NCBI GenBank assembly: GCA_010093685.1 | Contig: MU006231.1 | Span: 916,428 to 980,427, forward strand | From: Ophiobolus disseminans | Taxonomy: Eukaryota > Ascomycota > Dothideomycetes > Pleosporales > Phaeosphaeriaceae | Reading direction: 5' to 3' | DNA length: 64,000 nucleotides | In this document: positions 21,112 to 32,667 of the stretch, piece by piece | Position numbering within the stretch: the first letter of the stretch is position 1 | Layout of the letters: every line of letters begins with the position of its first letter | The notes under the pieces: model-generated | Databases searched by the model: none | The model's input: only the letters and a program-made list of their open reading frames with translations | What the model was told of the DNA's origin: nothing | Position numbers and translations under genes: made by a program

Positions 21112-22470
21112 TCAGAGACAGAAAACATGAACCCTCAACACGCTCTTCCCATCGCTGCTAAGCTTAACACTCAGATCCCTCTTCACTTCGCGTCTCTTCA
21201 CAATCACATCCGGCCCAGGAGCATCCGGCATCTCCGTATCCGGCGGCGGTGAATCTACAATGTGAAAAAGTAGATGCGGATCTGGATCCGGTCCACCACC
21301 TTCATCTCTGACAAAAGTAACCTTTTCCACGATGTTGAACCCGAGCTCAGCCTTGTGCTGCATGAGGAAGTACGCGATAGTTGCGCCAAGGGGCGACGCA
21401 AGAAGCGCCTTTCCTTCTGGCGTATCGGTTTTGAATTCAGCGCCAGGCCATACATCCAGCTCTTTTTTCTTGTTCTTGAGTGCCGCGGCAATGAGTCTGA
21501 CAGTCTCCGCATTGACAGCCCAGTTGGCGCCGTAGATGCGTATATTCTGACATTAGGATTATCGCGGTTCCAGAAGCCCCAGAGGACATCGGACAGCGAG
21601 CGGAGGTGAGGAAGTTCGTCTTTGCTGGGCTTGTGGCCCCAGAACCTTTCGGCCTCGGATCCAGGGCTGACGAGATGTTGAGCGAAGATCGCTGGCGGGA
21701 TAGTGTGCTGGTGTGGGGTATGAAAACAGGTCGGGACTTACCACCGTCGACTTTTTTCAAGGCGAATGCGTCGTGAGCTTGGGTCGCCTGTAACTTAGTT
21801 AGCCATGGAATGCCAACATTGAAAGGAGACGTACACGGTATTTGGCTCCATCGGCTTCATACTACTGGTCGGAAGCCTTGAGCTTGCGACCTTTGTCATC
21901 CCTCTTCTCCATATCCCAGTGCTCCACACGGTAGCAGCTGTTGTGTCCGCCACCGCTTGAGGAATACAGGTCGAGCCTCAGCGCCTCAAAAGCAGATTCG
22001 AGTTCCCACAAGCCGTCGTTTTGGAACTCGCAGTTCAGGCTCTCCATAGCTGGGAAGTCGTTCCAGCCCCACTTGATCATATCCTCTAAAGCACATCAGC
22101 AATACAGTGCTTAAGATTGCAACCGTATTTACCCTTCAAATCTCTACGCCAGACACTTGCTGCGGAAGGAGGGTTGCGGGCATCATTGAGATACTCCCGC
22201 AAACTTGTCCGAGTTCCGCGTGGCACACATCAGCGCGCCACCCTTCAAGACGTAGCGATCCCACATGGCTTGGTCTGCGGGCTCGCCCGGATCAAAGCCA
22301 GCAATACCGACGTCATCCAGTTCCGGGTGTGACAGCTCTTGAGATCCGAGTTTAGTCGAGTTTTGAAGTGATTCACCGTGATAAGTTCTCTCGGCGATAT
22401 CTCTCCTGACAGCCTCGCCGACCACCAGCACTGCCAGGACTGCTGCAGAAATCCATGATATGAATCTCAC
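21112..22470 (-). pseudogene. Decayed multi-exon gene of an uncharacterised fungal family
   Basis: Four exon segments with intact splice sites can be followed: 22470-22133, 22085-21835, 21787-21742 and 21691-21112. Spliced junctions read sensibly (SVWRRDLKE-DMIKWGWND; EADGAKYR-ATQAHDAFALKK; KKVDG-AIFAQHLVSPG). Inside the exons are three lesions. One is a frameshift near 22200-22205 (between NSDK and LREYLNDARN). One is a TAG at 21864-21862 between SDQ and YEADGAKYR. One is a 1-nt loss near 21545 (NPNV-R-N then IRIYGANWAVNAETV). The likely N-terminus FISWISAAVLAVLVVGEA is signal-peptide-like, but a GTG stands where the ATG would be (22470-22468). The gene is dead or the assembly has indels here. 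The family's function is not known to me. Confidence 0.75.
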
Positions 22471-22682
22471 GTTGTCAGTGTTGCGTTGAAGACAAAGTAA
22501 AGAGAGGAGAGAGACAAAGTGGAGAGAGGAAAATGTAAGTGATATACCCGTTCGTTTGACCAGTATGGCAAGATTTATGATGCAAGTAAAGGCAGGATCA
22601 TCAAACGCACGACGTGGAGATAAGGAGCAAACAGGAGACTGCGATAGTTCCAACTACGGGGGTATGTACACACTACTCACAC

Positions 22683-23732
22683 CTATTCATCTTTCTCCTG
22701 AAGAAATTCCACAACAGCTACTAGTGATTAGGACTTCGACTACAACCACACAGAGTTGTCACATACCTTTGATAAACTCCTCAGGCTTCTCGCTAATAAC
22801 CCAATGACCCGCCTCGATGTCCACCAACTCAAATCTCGGAAAGAAGCGGCCGATAATCGGCAGCACCTCGTCGCTCACATAGTGGCTCTTGGTCCCTCGG
22901 ACAAATAGCGCTCTTTTGTTGAAGCGCGCTTGCTCTGGATCAGTAAACGGAAAGTCCGCCATGTTATCAAGTGCATCTGTCAATATCTTCACTGGGATAC
23001 GAAACTTGAGCGGCTCAGAAGGCGCAGGCCGAACGAGGTTGGTGAGCAGGAACTGGCGGACGGGGAGGTCTTTTGCATACGGCTGCAATAGCTCATCCGC
23101 CTCTTTCTGACTCTTCGGCTTCGCTCTCTCTGCTTTTTGCATGCCTTCGGCGTAAATAGGGAAGTCGCTTGATAGGGCTGCATCGACTGGCGCATTGTCT
23201 ACTGGGATGATGTTCGCACAACAGTCCGGGTTGCGAAGTGCCATTGTCATGACCGTCTTTGCGCCCATGGAGTGTCCGATGAGCGTCGCATTCTTGAGAT
23301 TGTGCTTCTTTAGGAACGCTTCAACATCGTCGGCGATTGCGATGTAATTGTGAACTTTGTGGTGCGATGAGTCGCCGTGGTTGCGCGTGTCAACGGCGTA
23401 GACTGGTCGGTCGAGAGCGCGTGCGAGAGCACTGTAGCATTGGTTACTTCTTGCTATACCGAGTTTGATGCGACGACATACTTGCTGACACTCCTGTTGT
23501 TCTTCTTGCTTCCAAAAAGACCGTGGATAATCACAATTGGGTCGCCTTTTGCGCGGCCTTGATTGTCATGTAGGCTGTATGCCAGATCAATCACTCTCAA
23601 GCTCGCTGACGCGTGAAAAGCCCGTGTCCATGCTGGTCTCGGTGTCGAATTTGACAGCTGTATCTTTGTAGTGTGCTTTGGATGCAGAAACGGCGCGTAT
23701 ACGGGCTGTATACTTCGCGATATCGAGCGCAT
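22683..23732 (-). CDS. Alpha/beta hydrolase, ABHD11/Eat1-like, probably mitochondrial
   Basis: Three exons: 23732-23482, 23431-22767 and 22717-22683, giving 316 aa. The last exon (35 nt) was found from a GTATGT donor overlapping an early stop and a CTAATC branch; it yields the ending EFIKAVVEFLQEKDE. The N-terminus (MRSISRSIQPVYAPFL, then ARAFHASASLR after a basic stretch) looks like a mitochondrial presequence. The fold is marked by IVIIHGLFGSKKNN (oxyanion HG), VYAVDTRNHGDS, the nucleophile elbow LIGHSMGAK (Ser) and a late His in EAGHWVISEKPEEF. This subfamily includes ester hydrolases and alcohol acetyltransferases of the Eat1 type, so activity could be either. An upstream in-frame Met at 23798 would add 22 residues. 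Confidence 0.85.
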
Positions 23733-24004
23733 GGTGACTGTGGAGGCTCGGATCGTTCCGAGAAGGCCGGAACTTTTTTCCCTTCGCCAAGCACACACGT
23801 CATACCACGATCAATGGATCAAGTTGAACAGGTGGATAATGAGAATTGTATTAGAAATTTATCAGATGTGGCCAGATGTGGCTGGATAATAACATTGCCC
23901 TCATCTGCTATGCAACCTCGCATCATGCCGCCGTTGTCTCATAAGTCATTCAACAGAACATCGTGCATACAACGAGAAGCACACCTCCCGTTCGCTACTT
24001 CGTC

Positions 24005-25818
24005 TCAACACGGCTGCATAGCCGGAAAGTATCGCGGTCCCGAGTACCCATAAAACTGTACGCTCTCAATATCGATATTGCCATCGTGTGTTGGGCTCCA
24101 GAGTTTCAGGAGAACATTCCTTCCAGAACTACAATTTTGTTAGTATATATACACAACTCTGAGGAGGATGTACGTACATGGCAGGATGAAACTTGATCGT
24201 GATCTTGCTTTTGTTCTTCGCAATGAAGAACCTTGCGTGTGGCGGGACCAAGCTGTCAGCTACCTGTGGAGGCTCGGTAGGCTCGATACGGCTGGGTGCA
24301 CCAATGCGGGTCGCGCGAATGGGCTCAAGATGCCGCTCTCGCCTGTCTCGCCACTCATCATACGTCGTGTAGCTAAGTGCAGGTGCTCGACGAAGTCCAC
24401 CAAACCGTGGAGTAATCTCGTCGTCATCTTCGTCGGTCCCAGCACGCCAGCGGCTCTCCCTGAGCCGGCGATCAGCCATGACTGCAGCACTTGGCAGCTC
24501 TTCGTTCGAGTCAGACTCCTCTTCGTCGCTTGCAGCAGTCACCGTGAAGGGTGGTGGAGTGGGCGCTGATATCCGGACGATTCCAGCATATGAGTCCTCT
24601 GCGACGTGGTCACAGTTGTCCCCATATACATCGTCGTCGTCCATAACTTGGCGCAGACTTCGACGCCGATCGCGTTCAGACCGTAATGATGTCTCTCTAT
24701 TTATCCGAGCGGTGCGTAGCCGAAGATTCTCGATGCGTTCCTCCATCTCCTCCTGGGCACCCTGACGGGAGTGCTGCCATATGTGCGGGTCTTCGATGGC
24801 TTCTCTGAGCGACAGATGTTCGTCCTCGGCAGGCGAGCTAGGTGTTGGGGACACGACGGGCGCACGCGACGAGTACTGCAGGTCATAGCCGGACGTGCTC
24901 GTCAACAGCTCTTCGGCGGACATGGACACGAAGATCAAGCCTTGCTGCACGCTGCTTGTGGGTTAGTTGTGGTCAATATGCGGTCAGAGGAACATACGGA
25001 GCCGTGAAGCCACGGTCTGGTGCCCGTATGACGACCTTTTCCATGGCAAACGGTGCATCCCCGACGTGTTTTAGCAGGAGATTACATCTCGAACTCTCAC
25101 TGCAGTAGACGCTGTTGTCGTTCTTCAGGACGTTGTGGACGTTGTGCAGGCCAATGGGGTGGTCCTTGTCGTAGTATTCTCCGCCGTCGCAGCTCAGGAT
25201 ATCCATCTTGAGGCGGCCCGACACTACCTGGCCCTTGTGGCCGTACTTGAAGCCGTCATAGTCGGGCCTGAGACCGGCGTTGTGCTCCAGCTTCCTCCTC
25301 TTTGTCTGTCTACGGTCCCTGTTGACCTCCACTGTCGGGCTACGCGGGCGGATGATCGGGTTGGAGAGGGTGAACGGGTTGTTGATGGGGATATCGCTGA
25401 GCGACTCTAGCAGATCGACTGACTCCATGTCTGCACGCGCCTCTCGGATGCGGTCCGAGGAGCGGCGGAGGTAGCGCTCGCTGGGCTGGGCACGAGGGCG
25501 GTTCGGGTTCGCGGTGGGAGGGCGCCGCGACAAGCTGTCTGCGACCTCGCTATCTCTGGGAGGGCCGAAGATTCGGTGCATTGGACCCCGCCGTGCGGAT
25601 CGCGGCACGCGGCGAGGCATCGCGGGCCGGACGGTGGCTGCATCGTGTGCAGGTGCGCCTCCTTCGTCGAGGGACCGCATGGCACGCAATGCAGCGCCAC
25701 TGCCCCTCGAGCGCGCGGAAGGTGTAAGTGAAGCCGATGCCTGGGGGTAGTCGAAGCTTCCCGCGGTGAAAGGGAAGCTTGCTGCGGGCGGCGACGGGGA
25801 AGCGGGTGGCCTAGGCAT
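24005..25818 (-). CDS. Conserved fungal protein of unknown function, disordered N-terminus
   Basis: Three exons: 25818-24998, 24951-24178 and 24128-24005, giving 572 aa. Both joins restore sense: GFTAP-VQQGLIFVSMS and KFHPAI-SGRNVLLKLWS. The first 170 residues are Pro/Arg/Ser-rich. A predicted basic signal RRQTKRRKLEH (about residue 172) suggests nuclear location. Then comes a conserved block, DYDGFKYGHKGQVVSGRLK to LLLKHVGDAPFAMEKVVIR. An acidic, charged middle follows. A C-terminal module ends VLLKLWSPTHDGNIDIESV and FYGYSGPRYFPA, which looks like the second half of a beta-sandwich split by the disordered middle. I do not recognise the family by name. It is divergent from AOS1 over a 444-bp promoter. 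Confidence 0.75.
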
Positions 25819-26262
25819 GATGACGTTGCTGCGAGGTCACATTGGCGTGGTGAGGGCGGTAGGATGCTGAGATAGTGCTTCGGAGGGACGAGAGGGGGTT
25901 GTAGTGTAGGAGGATGTCTCGGAGTGGTGGTCGGTGAGGGTTGCTGCCAACAGGGCTGAGAAGTGAGGTCCAACGCAGCCAGTGTCCTCGTGCAGAGCCC
26001 CACGCCCACGCGGGGTATGCACGAGCCAAACCTAAATGCGTAGCTCCGCAGGTACCAGACTAATTCCGTCACCGCTAATGCCTGCTGCCTTTACCTGGTC
26101 CTGAAAGTCCAATTCACCTCGGGTTGTATCGCCAGCATAAAAGCATCGTCGCATGCTCTTGCGCGTACGAGACATCCCTCCCAGAAGTCCTCTTTATCCT
26201 CGGACTAGTTCTTAAATTTCGAAGAGCCTTGCTCAGCCTTGACAGCCGACATCGTGGCCGGC
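25819..26262. other. Divergent promoter between the unknown nuclear protein and AOS1
   Basis: The 444 bp lie between two start codons on opposite strands. CT- and CAC-rich runs are visible. No gene was recognised. Confidence 0.45.
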
Positions 26263-27611
26263 ATGAGCGCGCCTTCCTCCATACCTGCGGCCACCAATGG
26301 CACCCTCCCGGCCAACGATGCAGCGGGCGAGACCGTGGCTGCCATTGCGGCCGACACCATCTCTGCAGGTAAGAGCTGCGTATATGCATGCTGATGTGGT
26401 GTTAACACAATGTGCAGACGAGATCGCCCTCTATGACCGCCAAATCCGACTATGGGGTGTTCAAGCTCAAGAGAAGTAAACGCCCCCACACAGTGTCTGC
26501 ATACCGGCGCTGACACATTCAGAATGCGCAATGCCAACATCCTGCTCGTCTCCATCAAGGCGCTCGCCAACGAAATCGCGAAGAACCTCGTACTAGCCGG
26601 CATAGGCTCCGTCACGCTTGCGGACCACGAGGTCGTCTCAGAAGAAGATTTGGGCGCACAATTCTTCGTCAGTGAGGCCGACGTAGGAAAGAACGTACGT
26701 GGGATGTGGAGGACCTGCAGCCATTCCTGTGCTAACACCACCAGCGCGCTGAGGCAGCAGCTCCCCAAGTCCAGAAGCTCAACCCACGCGTCAAAGTAAA
26801 CGTCATCACCCGAGATGTCCGCAACGAGCCCGACCCAGCTTTCTACGCGTCCTACGACATCATCATCGCCACCGACCTCGACTTCATGTCCCTCAGTGCT
26901 CTCAATGCCGGCGCACGCATCGCCAGGACGCCCTTCTACGCTGGCGCATCCCACGGCATGTACGGCTACATCTTCGCCGACCTCGTAGATCACAGCTTCG
27001 TCATCGAGCGCGAACAGAGCAACAGAGTGACGCAGCCCGGCACAGAGACCTCCACGAGACGCGTCACAGGCACACAGACCAAGAAAGAGAATGGCAAGAC
27101 AATTGAGATGGTGACGAAGCAGGAGATCTACAGTCCCCTTATGCTTGTCAAGGACTCGCCGCTTCCGCCCGACATCGCCAACAGCGCTCGCAAGCTCAAG
27201 AAGGTGCATCCCTTGCTGAGCTGTGTGCGCGCCATCTGGGAATTCCAGCGCGCCGGCCACGGCCTGTACCCAGCAAACACGCACGAGGCAATCGCGCTCT
27301 TCACCACTATTGCGCAGCTCAAACACAAGGAGCACATGCTGCCATCCAACACACTTACCAAAGAAATGCTCATTAGCTTTCTGCAGAACCTCGGCTGCGA
27401 AGTGGCTCCCGTCACAGCCTTCCTTGGTGGACAGCTTGCGCAAGATGTCATCAACGTGCTGGGCCAGCGGGAGCAGCCGATCCAAAACCTGGTGCTGTTC
27501 GATGGAGACGACTTCTCGGGTCCGGTATACACACTACATCCCATCTTTCCGGGCACGCCATTGCCCATCATTCCAAGTGTGCCCGTCAATGCGCCGATCA
27601 TGGTTCTTTGA
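26263..27611 (+). CDS. AOS1: SUMO-activating enzyme subunit 1 (Aos1)
   Basis: Four exons: 26263-26368, 26418-26475, 26523-26694 and 26745-27611, giving 400 aa. The ThiF/E1 fold begins at LYDRQIRLWGVQAQEKMRN (about residue 41), the signature of E1 N-terminal halves. ILLVSIKALANEIAKNLVL and VTLADHEVVSEEDLGAQFF follow. The region DIIIATDLDFMSL completes the Rossmann core. The C-terminal part holds TAFLGGQLAQDVINVL and FDGDDFSGPVY. As expected for Aos1, no catalytic Cys domain is present; it should pair with Uba2 to adenylate SUMO in the nucleus. Length is close to other fungal Aos1 proteins. Confidence 0.92.
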
Positions 27612-27802
27612 GACGTGTCGAATTAGCATGCATTGAGAGAAAGAAGCGCAGATCGCATCTCAGGCGAGTGATTGTAGAGAGCCGGTGGAGGACGCATATC
27701 AAGGCGACGAGCTTGGATAAGTGACAGAGATACCCAAACAGCACGCGCATAACGCAGCGAGCAAACAGCAATAATAATATCATTGCTTTACATCCTACTA
27801 CT

Positions 27803-29447
27803 CTACTGTGTCTTCTTCCCACTCTCCACTCTCTTCCAACCCCTCCCAAAAAGCACCCAACACAGCCCCGCAAACGCAAGTACAACCGTCCCCAACGTCC
27901 CCCATTCCACCCATCCAGTCTTGTTCAAGTCCAACACCGGCACATCAATCCATTCCACCAGTTCCCCTCCACTAGTCTTCGGCTCAACATGCATAAACCG
28001 CGTCTTCAGCCCAAACAGCGCCTCATACCCCAGATGCACCCGATCAAACGGATTCGCAGCCATCTTCGCTCCTTCATCTGCGCGGCACGCCCAGAACACG
28101 ACGGGCCAGGGCACGGGGACGCGCGTGTGTGATGTGTTGGATGCGGGCAGGTAACGCAGGTGCAGTGGGATCGAGACGTTGAGTTGCGCGGAGGGAGACT
28201 GTGTCTGTGTGTTTGCGAGTTCAAAAAGAGCTGCACTGCCCCATTCTTTGATGACCCAGTCTGGTGCTTCGAGGTCTGTTGCGCCGGATAGACTGCGTAG
28301 GGATTTAATGTTCTTCGATGAGAGGAAGAGCGGGTCTGTGAATTGGTACTTGTCGATGAAGAGGTAGGAGGGGAGCGTGAGATGCGTGTGGAGTTTACAG
28401 GATGGGTTTGGGGGTGTGAGATGGCGGGATGGGAAGGTGAGGAGTAGGGTTGGGTGGAGGCCGGTGGGGTGTTGGAAGGAGGTTGTGTAGGTTAGAGGAT
28501 GGGGTTGGGGGGTTGGAGAGGATGAGCTTGGTGAGAGGAGGGGGTAGTGGCGGGCGGGTGTTTGGAATCGCGTTGGCTCTTTGAACTGTTAGCTTTCATT
28601 CAAATGCAATGTCTGATGATGAACAAGCTTACTGGGAGATGAATCCTGTCCTAGTACTGTCAAGAAGCCGCCGAACTGAATGTCTTCAGGATCGGGGTTT
28701 GGTTCGTGTGTCAACACACCAATCTCGACTGTTCCCTTGTTTCTGTACCGATAAACGGTTTCTGTCCACGCGCCCCCACCTCGTCCAGACGGCCATCCAG
28801 CATTGATCACCACAGCGCGAGTGATGGTGTCGTAGTCGATGTCGATGTAAGATGCCGAAGCCAATTCGGTTATCAGTATCTCGCATGCATCGTCATATCC
28901 CCCACATATCTGGTCGCTAAGCCGTAAAGCAATGTCTCTAATCGACGGACGGAAGGTGTAGTACTGCGCGGAAGCAGACATGCTGAAGCGCTCAGATATG
29001 ACAGGAAGCTTAATTGATGTCTCGTTTATCGATGTGCATTTCAGCCCCGAGTCGACAAACCGATGTAGTTGGTCGCATAGAGCGTGTTCAGGTGTGGACT
29101 TGCGCGGTGTGAACAAGACATGCAGCCCGGGTGAGACACGTGATGTGAAAGGTGGTGTCGAGACGTAGGGCTCTGGAGACACCCAACGGACATGGAGTTC
29201 ATGCCAAGTTTGGAAAGCAGCACTGAGCTACATCAAGTCAGTATCCGATAACCTCGAAGCATGTAGGACAGCAATGTTGAAGTACCTCGCTAGGCAGCTC
29301 ATCGAGGCCCAGTGTGATGCGAAGTTCCTTTGCAGCTTCCACCCCCGTTACGGAGAAGCTCCCCTGAACATCATGTTTCTGCACGCCCAGCTGCTCAGGC
29401 GTGAATGAATCCGGATCCTTGACCACATATGTGATCCGTTGCTTCAT
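27803..29447 (-). CDS. PBN1: Pbn1/PIG-X, subunit of GPI mannosyltransferase I
   Basis: Three exons: 29447-29286, 29227-28633 and 28578-27803, giving 510 aa. The N-terminus MKQRITYVVKDPDSFTPEQL with LGLDELPSE is typical of fungal Pbn1. The middle contains VRWVSPEPYVS and FTSRVSPGLHVLFTP. The third exon carries the family core: GLHPTLLLTFPS, CKLHTHLTLPSYLFIDKYQ and a late block with IPLHLRYLP. One transmembrane helix sits near the C-terminus (WGTLGTVVLAFAGLCWVLFG) with a basic tail. This is the luminal-domain, single-span topology of the partner that stabilises the Gpi14 mannosyltransferase in the ER. The second acceptor is AAAG, chosen to keep frame. Confidence 0.87.
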
Positions 29448-29705
29448 GGTTAGTTGACATTCACACCCTCTCGCGCGTGATGTTCGTGTCTATTTAGTGA
29501 CTAGGCTCATCGTGGCTTAGACCGACAGGCGTTCCTGGCGGATGACGCAACGCCCGCTTTCACGGCCAAAGGGTCTGGAATCGCTGCCTGAGACTTCTAC
29601 GCACTTCTACACCGTGTCCTTTCACATGCTTCGCCACTTGTGGTGCTGTAGCACGACTATTTGAAGCTACCTGACGTTTGCTCTCTATCTGGATCACCCA
29701 CCAAC

Positions 29706-30692
29706 ATGCATCCACTCGGCCTCTTCTACTCTGCGCTGCTTGTCGCAAGTGGCGCGGAAGCATTGCGCTCAGCCCCCAAAGTCAAGCTCTCCAATGTGCA
29801 GAGCCTCACATTGCGTAAAGACCTCGAGACCTCTCACAGGCGCGTCTCTGCGATTCCACAGCTCAAATGCATTGGCGGCTCGGCCCGCGGCCTCTACGAC
29901 ATCGACGTGATGCGATGTAAGAATGCAGGCGCCGACTACGACGAGAACAACATCCAATGGACCTGCACCGCCTCTCTGCCCGAAGAGTTCAAGCTCGGCT
30001 CTACAGACGTCATCTGCGAGGGCTACGACTCCCCCGACGACCCATATATCTTGAAGGGCAGCTGTGGTGTTGAGTACAGGCTCATCCTCACGGACAAGGG
30101 ACACGAGAAGTTCGGCAAAGGCAAGGGCCGGTGGAATGGCGACGACGACGGAGACTACGGAAGGGACGGACCGAAGTCGTTTGGAGAGAAGGTCGCCGGT
30201 GCACTCTTCTGGCTGGCATTCATTGGCATCGCGCTCTGGATCGTATACTCCGCATTCATTGCACGACAGCAAGGCCCCGCTGGTGGTGGGGTAGTTGGTG
30301 GAAATCGACCAGGCTGGGGCGGTGGCGGTGGTGGAGGATGGGGAGGGAACGATGACACCAACGACGAACCTCCACCACCTTATTACGACACTCGTCCCGG
30401 CTCGGGCAAGCAAGGCTACGGCTCGACACAACCCGGACAGCAAGGCTGGCGCCCAGGCTTTTGGTCTGGTGCGCTTGGTGGAGCGGCTGCGGGCTGGGCC
30501 GCGAACCGCATGGGCAACCGAGGCAACCAGACCGGAAGTGGCTGGGGCAACAACGACCGTGGTAATGGCTGGGGTAACGGTGGCGGCAGCAATTGGGACA
30601 ACGGTGAAGGAAGCTCGAGAACATCTCCCAGCTCCAGTTTCTCGAGTACGAGGCACGAGAGCACTGGTTTTGGCTCGACATCACGACGCTGA
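29706..30692 (+). CDS. SARAF/TMEM66-like membrane protein
   Basis: One exon, 328 aa. A signal peptide (MHPLGLFYSALLVASGAEAL) precedes a luminal beta-rich domain of about 130 residues. That domain has conserved cysteines in QLKCIGGSARGLYDIDVMRC, WTCTASLPEEFKLG, VICEGYDSPDDPYILKGSC and EYRLILTD. This is the SARAF family pattern. A helix follows (GALFWLAFIGIALWIVYSAF), then a cytosolic tail rich in Gly, Trp, Asn and Pro (GWGGGGGGGWGGN). In animals SARAF restrains store-operated calcium entry. The fungal function is not established and a calcium role here is inference. The start at 29706 was chosen because it begins the signal peptide; an earlier in-frame Met at 29661 is less likely. Confidence 0.88.
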   Translation: MHPLGLFYSALLVASGAEALRSAPKVKLSNVQSLTLRKDLETSHRRVSAIPQLKCIGGSARGLYDIDVMRCKNAGADYDENNIQWTCTASLPEEFKLGSTDVICEGYDSPDDPYILKGSCGVEYRLILTDKGHEKFGKGKGRWNGDDDGDYGRDGPKSFGEKVAGALFWLAFIGIALWIVYSAFIARQQGPAGGGVVGGNRPGWGGGGGGGWGGNDDTNDEPPPPYYDTRPGSGKQGYGSTQPGQQGWRPGFWSGALGGAAAGWAANRMGNRGNQTGSGWGNNDRGNGWGNGGGSNWDNGEGSSRTSPSSSFSSTRHESTGFGSTSRR

Positions 30693-30898
30693 GCGCGTTG
30701 GATAACGTCTCTTTGGTCAAGAATGATACCCCTATTCATATAGTTTATTGCAACTTTTCTGATTGTGACTGTAACTTGTCTTGTTACAATGACAATGACA
30801 AAAATGCAGAAACCCATTTTCCATGCTCTCCACCAAGTGCAAGGACCCTGAGAGATGATAGTACAAAACCAAGGAGATGCCGCGAACGTCCCCACCTC

Positions 30899-32667
30899 TC
30901 ACTCAAACGCATCCGCATTCCACGGCATATCCTCCAGTCTAACCTTGACACACGTCAAATATCCCACGCCATGCGCCCCAACCTCGAGCATCAACTCATT
31001 GGCCGCCAATGCCTCCGCAATCTTGCTCGCAAACTCCTTCATCAGCCCCAAATCCTCCTCCAAGTTCTCGACCGCGCTAGGCATAATCCTCGTCATCAGG
31101 CGCCTCATCTCCGCGTAGGGCATGTAGCTGCTTCCGCCCTGCTTGATCTTGCGGAACATGAGCCCCCTCTTCATGCTCCTCGAGCGGCTGTTCTCGAGCT
31201 GGTGGAACTCGCGCGCCAGCTGGTCGCGGAACGTCTGCACGACTAGCCAGGTATCGAATTGGGAGTGTTCCTGCGGTTGGACGGGGCCGGTGCGAACTTG
31301 GATCGTTAGGAGGAGCAGTTCACGCTCGATTTCGGTGCACAACTGGTCCAGCTTTTCTGCTTTGCGGGCCACTGGCTTCTGGATTTCGTCTGGTAGGGCG
31401 CTTGGCTTCGTGGGCCATGGCGAGCAGGGGTGGGCGCCGACGATGTGGATGAAAGCTTCGGTGTAGAGAGCGTCGTTCTCGAGAGAAATGGCGAGCTTGA
31501 GCCAGCGCGCGGGGTCCTCTTTGATGGCGGTGTAGAGGGCGTGGCGGTGGGCTTGGAGTGCGGTGGCTATCTGGTCGCGAATTAGATCTGTGCAGCCCAG
31601 GTCACCGGTGATCTTGAGAATGGACTCGCAAAAAGACAATGTTGTGTTAATGGTGTCTGAAGGGATGCGCAGTGCGAATTTGTAGAAGGCGCCGAAGATC
31701 TGGTTGTAAAGTTCGATCGTGGCCGTGTGGTCCTGGACTGGAGGCGAAATGACGGTATCTACAGATGCTGGTGGCGTTGGGGCAGTTGCTGGCGCCTCTG
31801 TGTCATCGACTGACGTCGGGTTGATGCTGAGGGCGTTGTAGATCTGTAGAGAGTTGGAGGCTTCTTGTACGGGCCTGACGCGTTGAAGTACGAGGCTGAT
31901 ACACCCGTTATGCTCTTTCAACAAAAGAAACAACCATGACTTGAAGAATTCGCTGTTTTCTGAGGACAGTGACATAGCTTTCCTGAACCATGAGGAGTGA
32001 CGTTCGAGAATGCAGCTATGCAGTTGCCATTGCATCGGAGGGTCACCCAGGTCGCAGTGCACGAATACGTTGCCGGTCTGGAAGACAGGAAAAGTCTCCG
32101 ATGGGTGATATCGTGATAGACAGATGTTGGCAGAATGTTGGAAGCCGTCGGGAAGGTGGACTTGATCGATCTGTGCCATCATGAGCGTCATTCAGCACTG
32201 TATTTGCATTACCTTACGACAGTCCTCTCGTGAGACAGCCCTTGCGATGTAGGTGGACTTGCCAACCCAGTTTCGTGCCTAGCTACAAAGACCACAATGC
32301 GCGGCTGAGCCTCTTGTAGGTTGTTGGCTATAGCTGGAGCTTGAGATGTGGACTGCCGTAATCGATGTGCTCGTGGTGATGACCTCGTGCTGGTGTCTGT
32401 GTCTGCACTTGATTCAGGATTCGTCTTAAAAGGCTCTGCTGAGCTCGAAGGCGGGGTTCCAGGATAGCTAAGCGGCATCAAGTCTGATTCACCGTCACTT
32501 GATGCGGTAGATTCGACGCTCACGCAGTCTCTTCGTCGCTGATTTGCCGAAACCTGGCGTTTGCGAGGAGCCTCCCGCGATCCGGCGCTCTCTCGTTTGG
32601 TCATGCTGGTAGAATGAGAAGACGTGACTGCTGATTTAGGTTTGTGTAACGGTCCTTTGGGCGTCAA
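30899..32667 (-). CDS. BTB/POZ-domain protein
   Basis: Two exons: 32667-32218 and 32170-30899, separated by a 47-nt intron (GTAAGG donor, CAG acceptor, in phase), giving 573 aa. The first 150 residues are Ser/Arg-rich and disordered. The BTB-like segment starts near residue 170: VFQTGNVFVHCDLGDP, then QLHSCILERHSSWFRKAM. The rest is alpha-helical, with LYNQIFGAFYKFALRIPSD and LTIQVRTGPVQPQ, and no further motif I can name. BTB proteins often act as Cul3 adaptors or transcription cofactors; here that is only a family possibility. Without the intron the second exon has its own ATG at 32191, a shorter alternative. Confidence 0.72.

Noticed and set aside
18000..24000. A gasdermin-like pore-former next to the CHAT or caspase-like gene
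   Set aside because: I looked for an N-terminal gasdermin-type small protein on both strands around the pair. The neighbours are an SH3-like protein, a pseudogene of another family and an alpha/beta hydrolase. A profile or structure search could still find one elsewhere.
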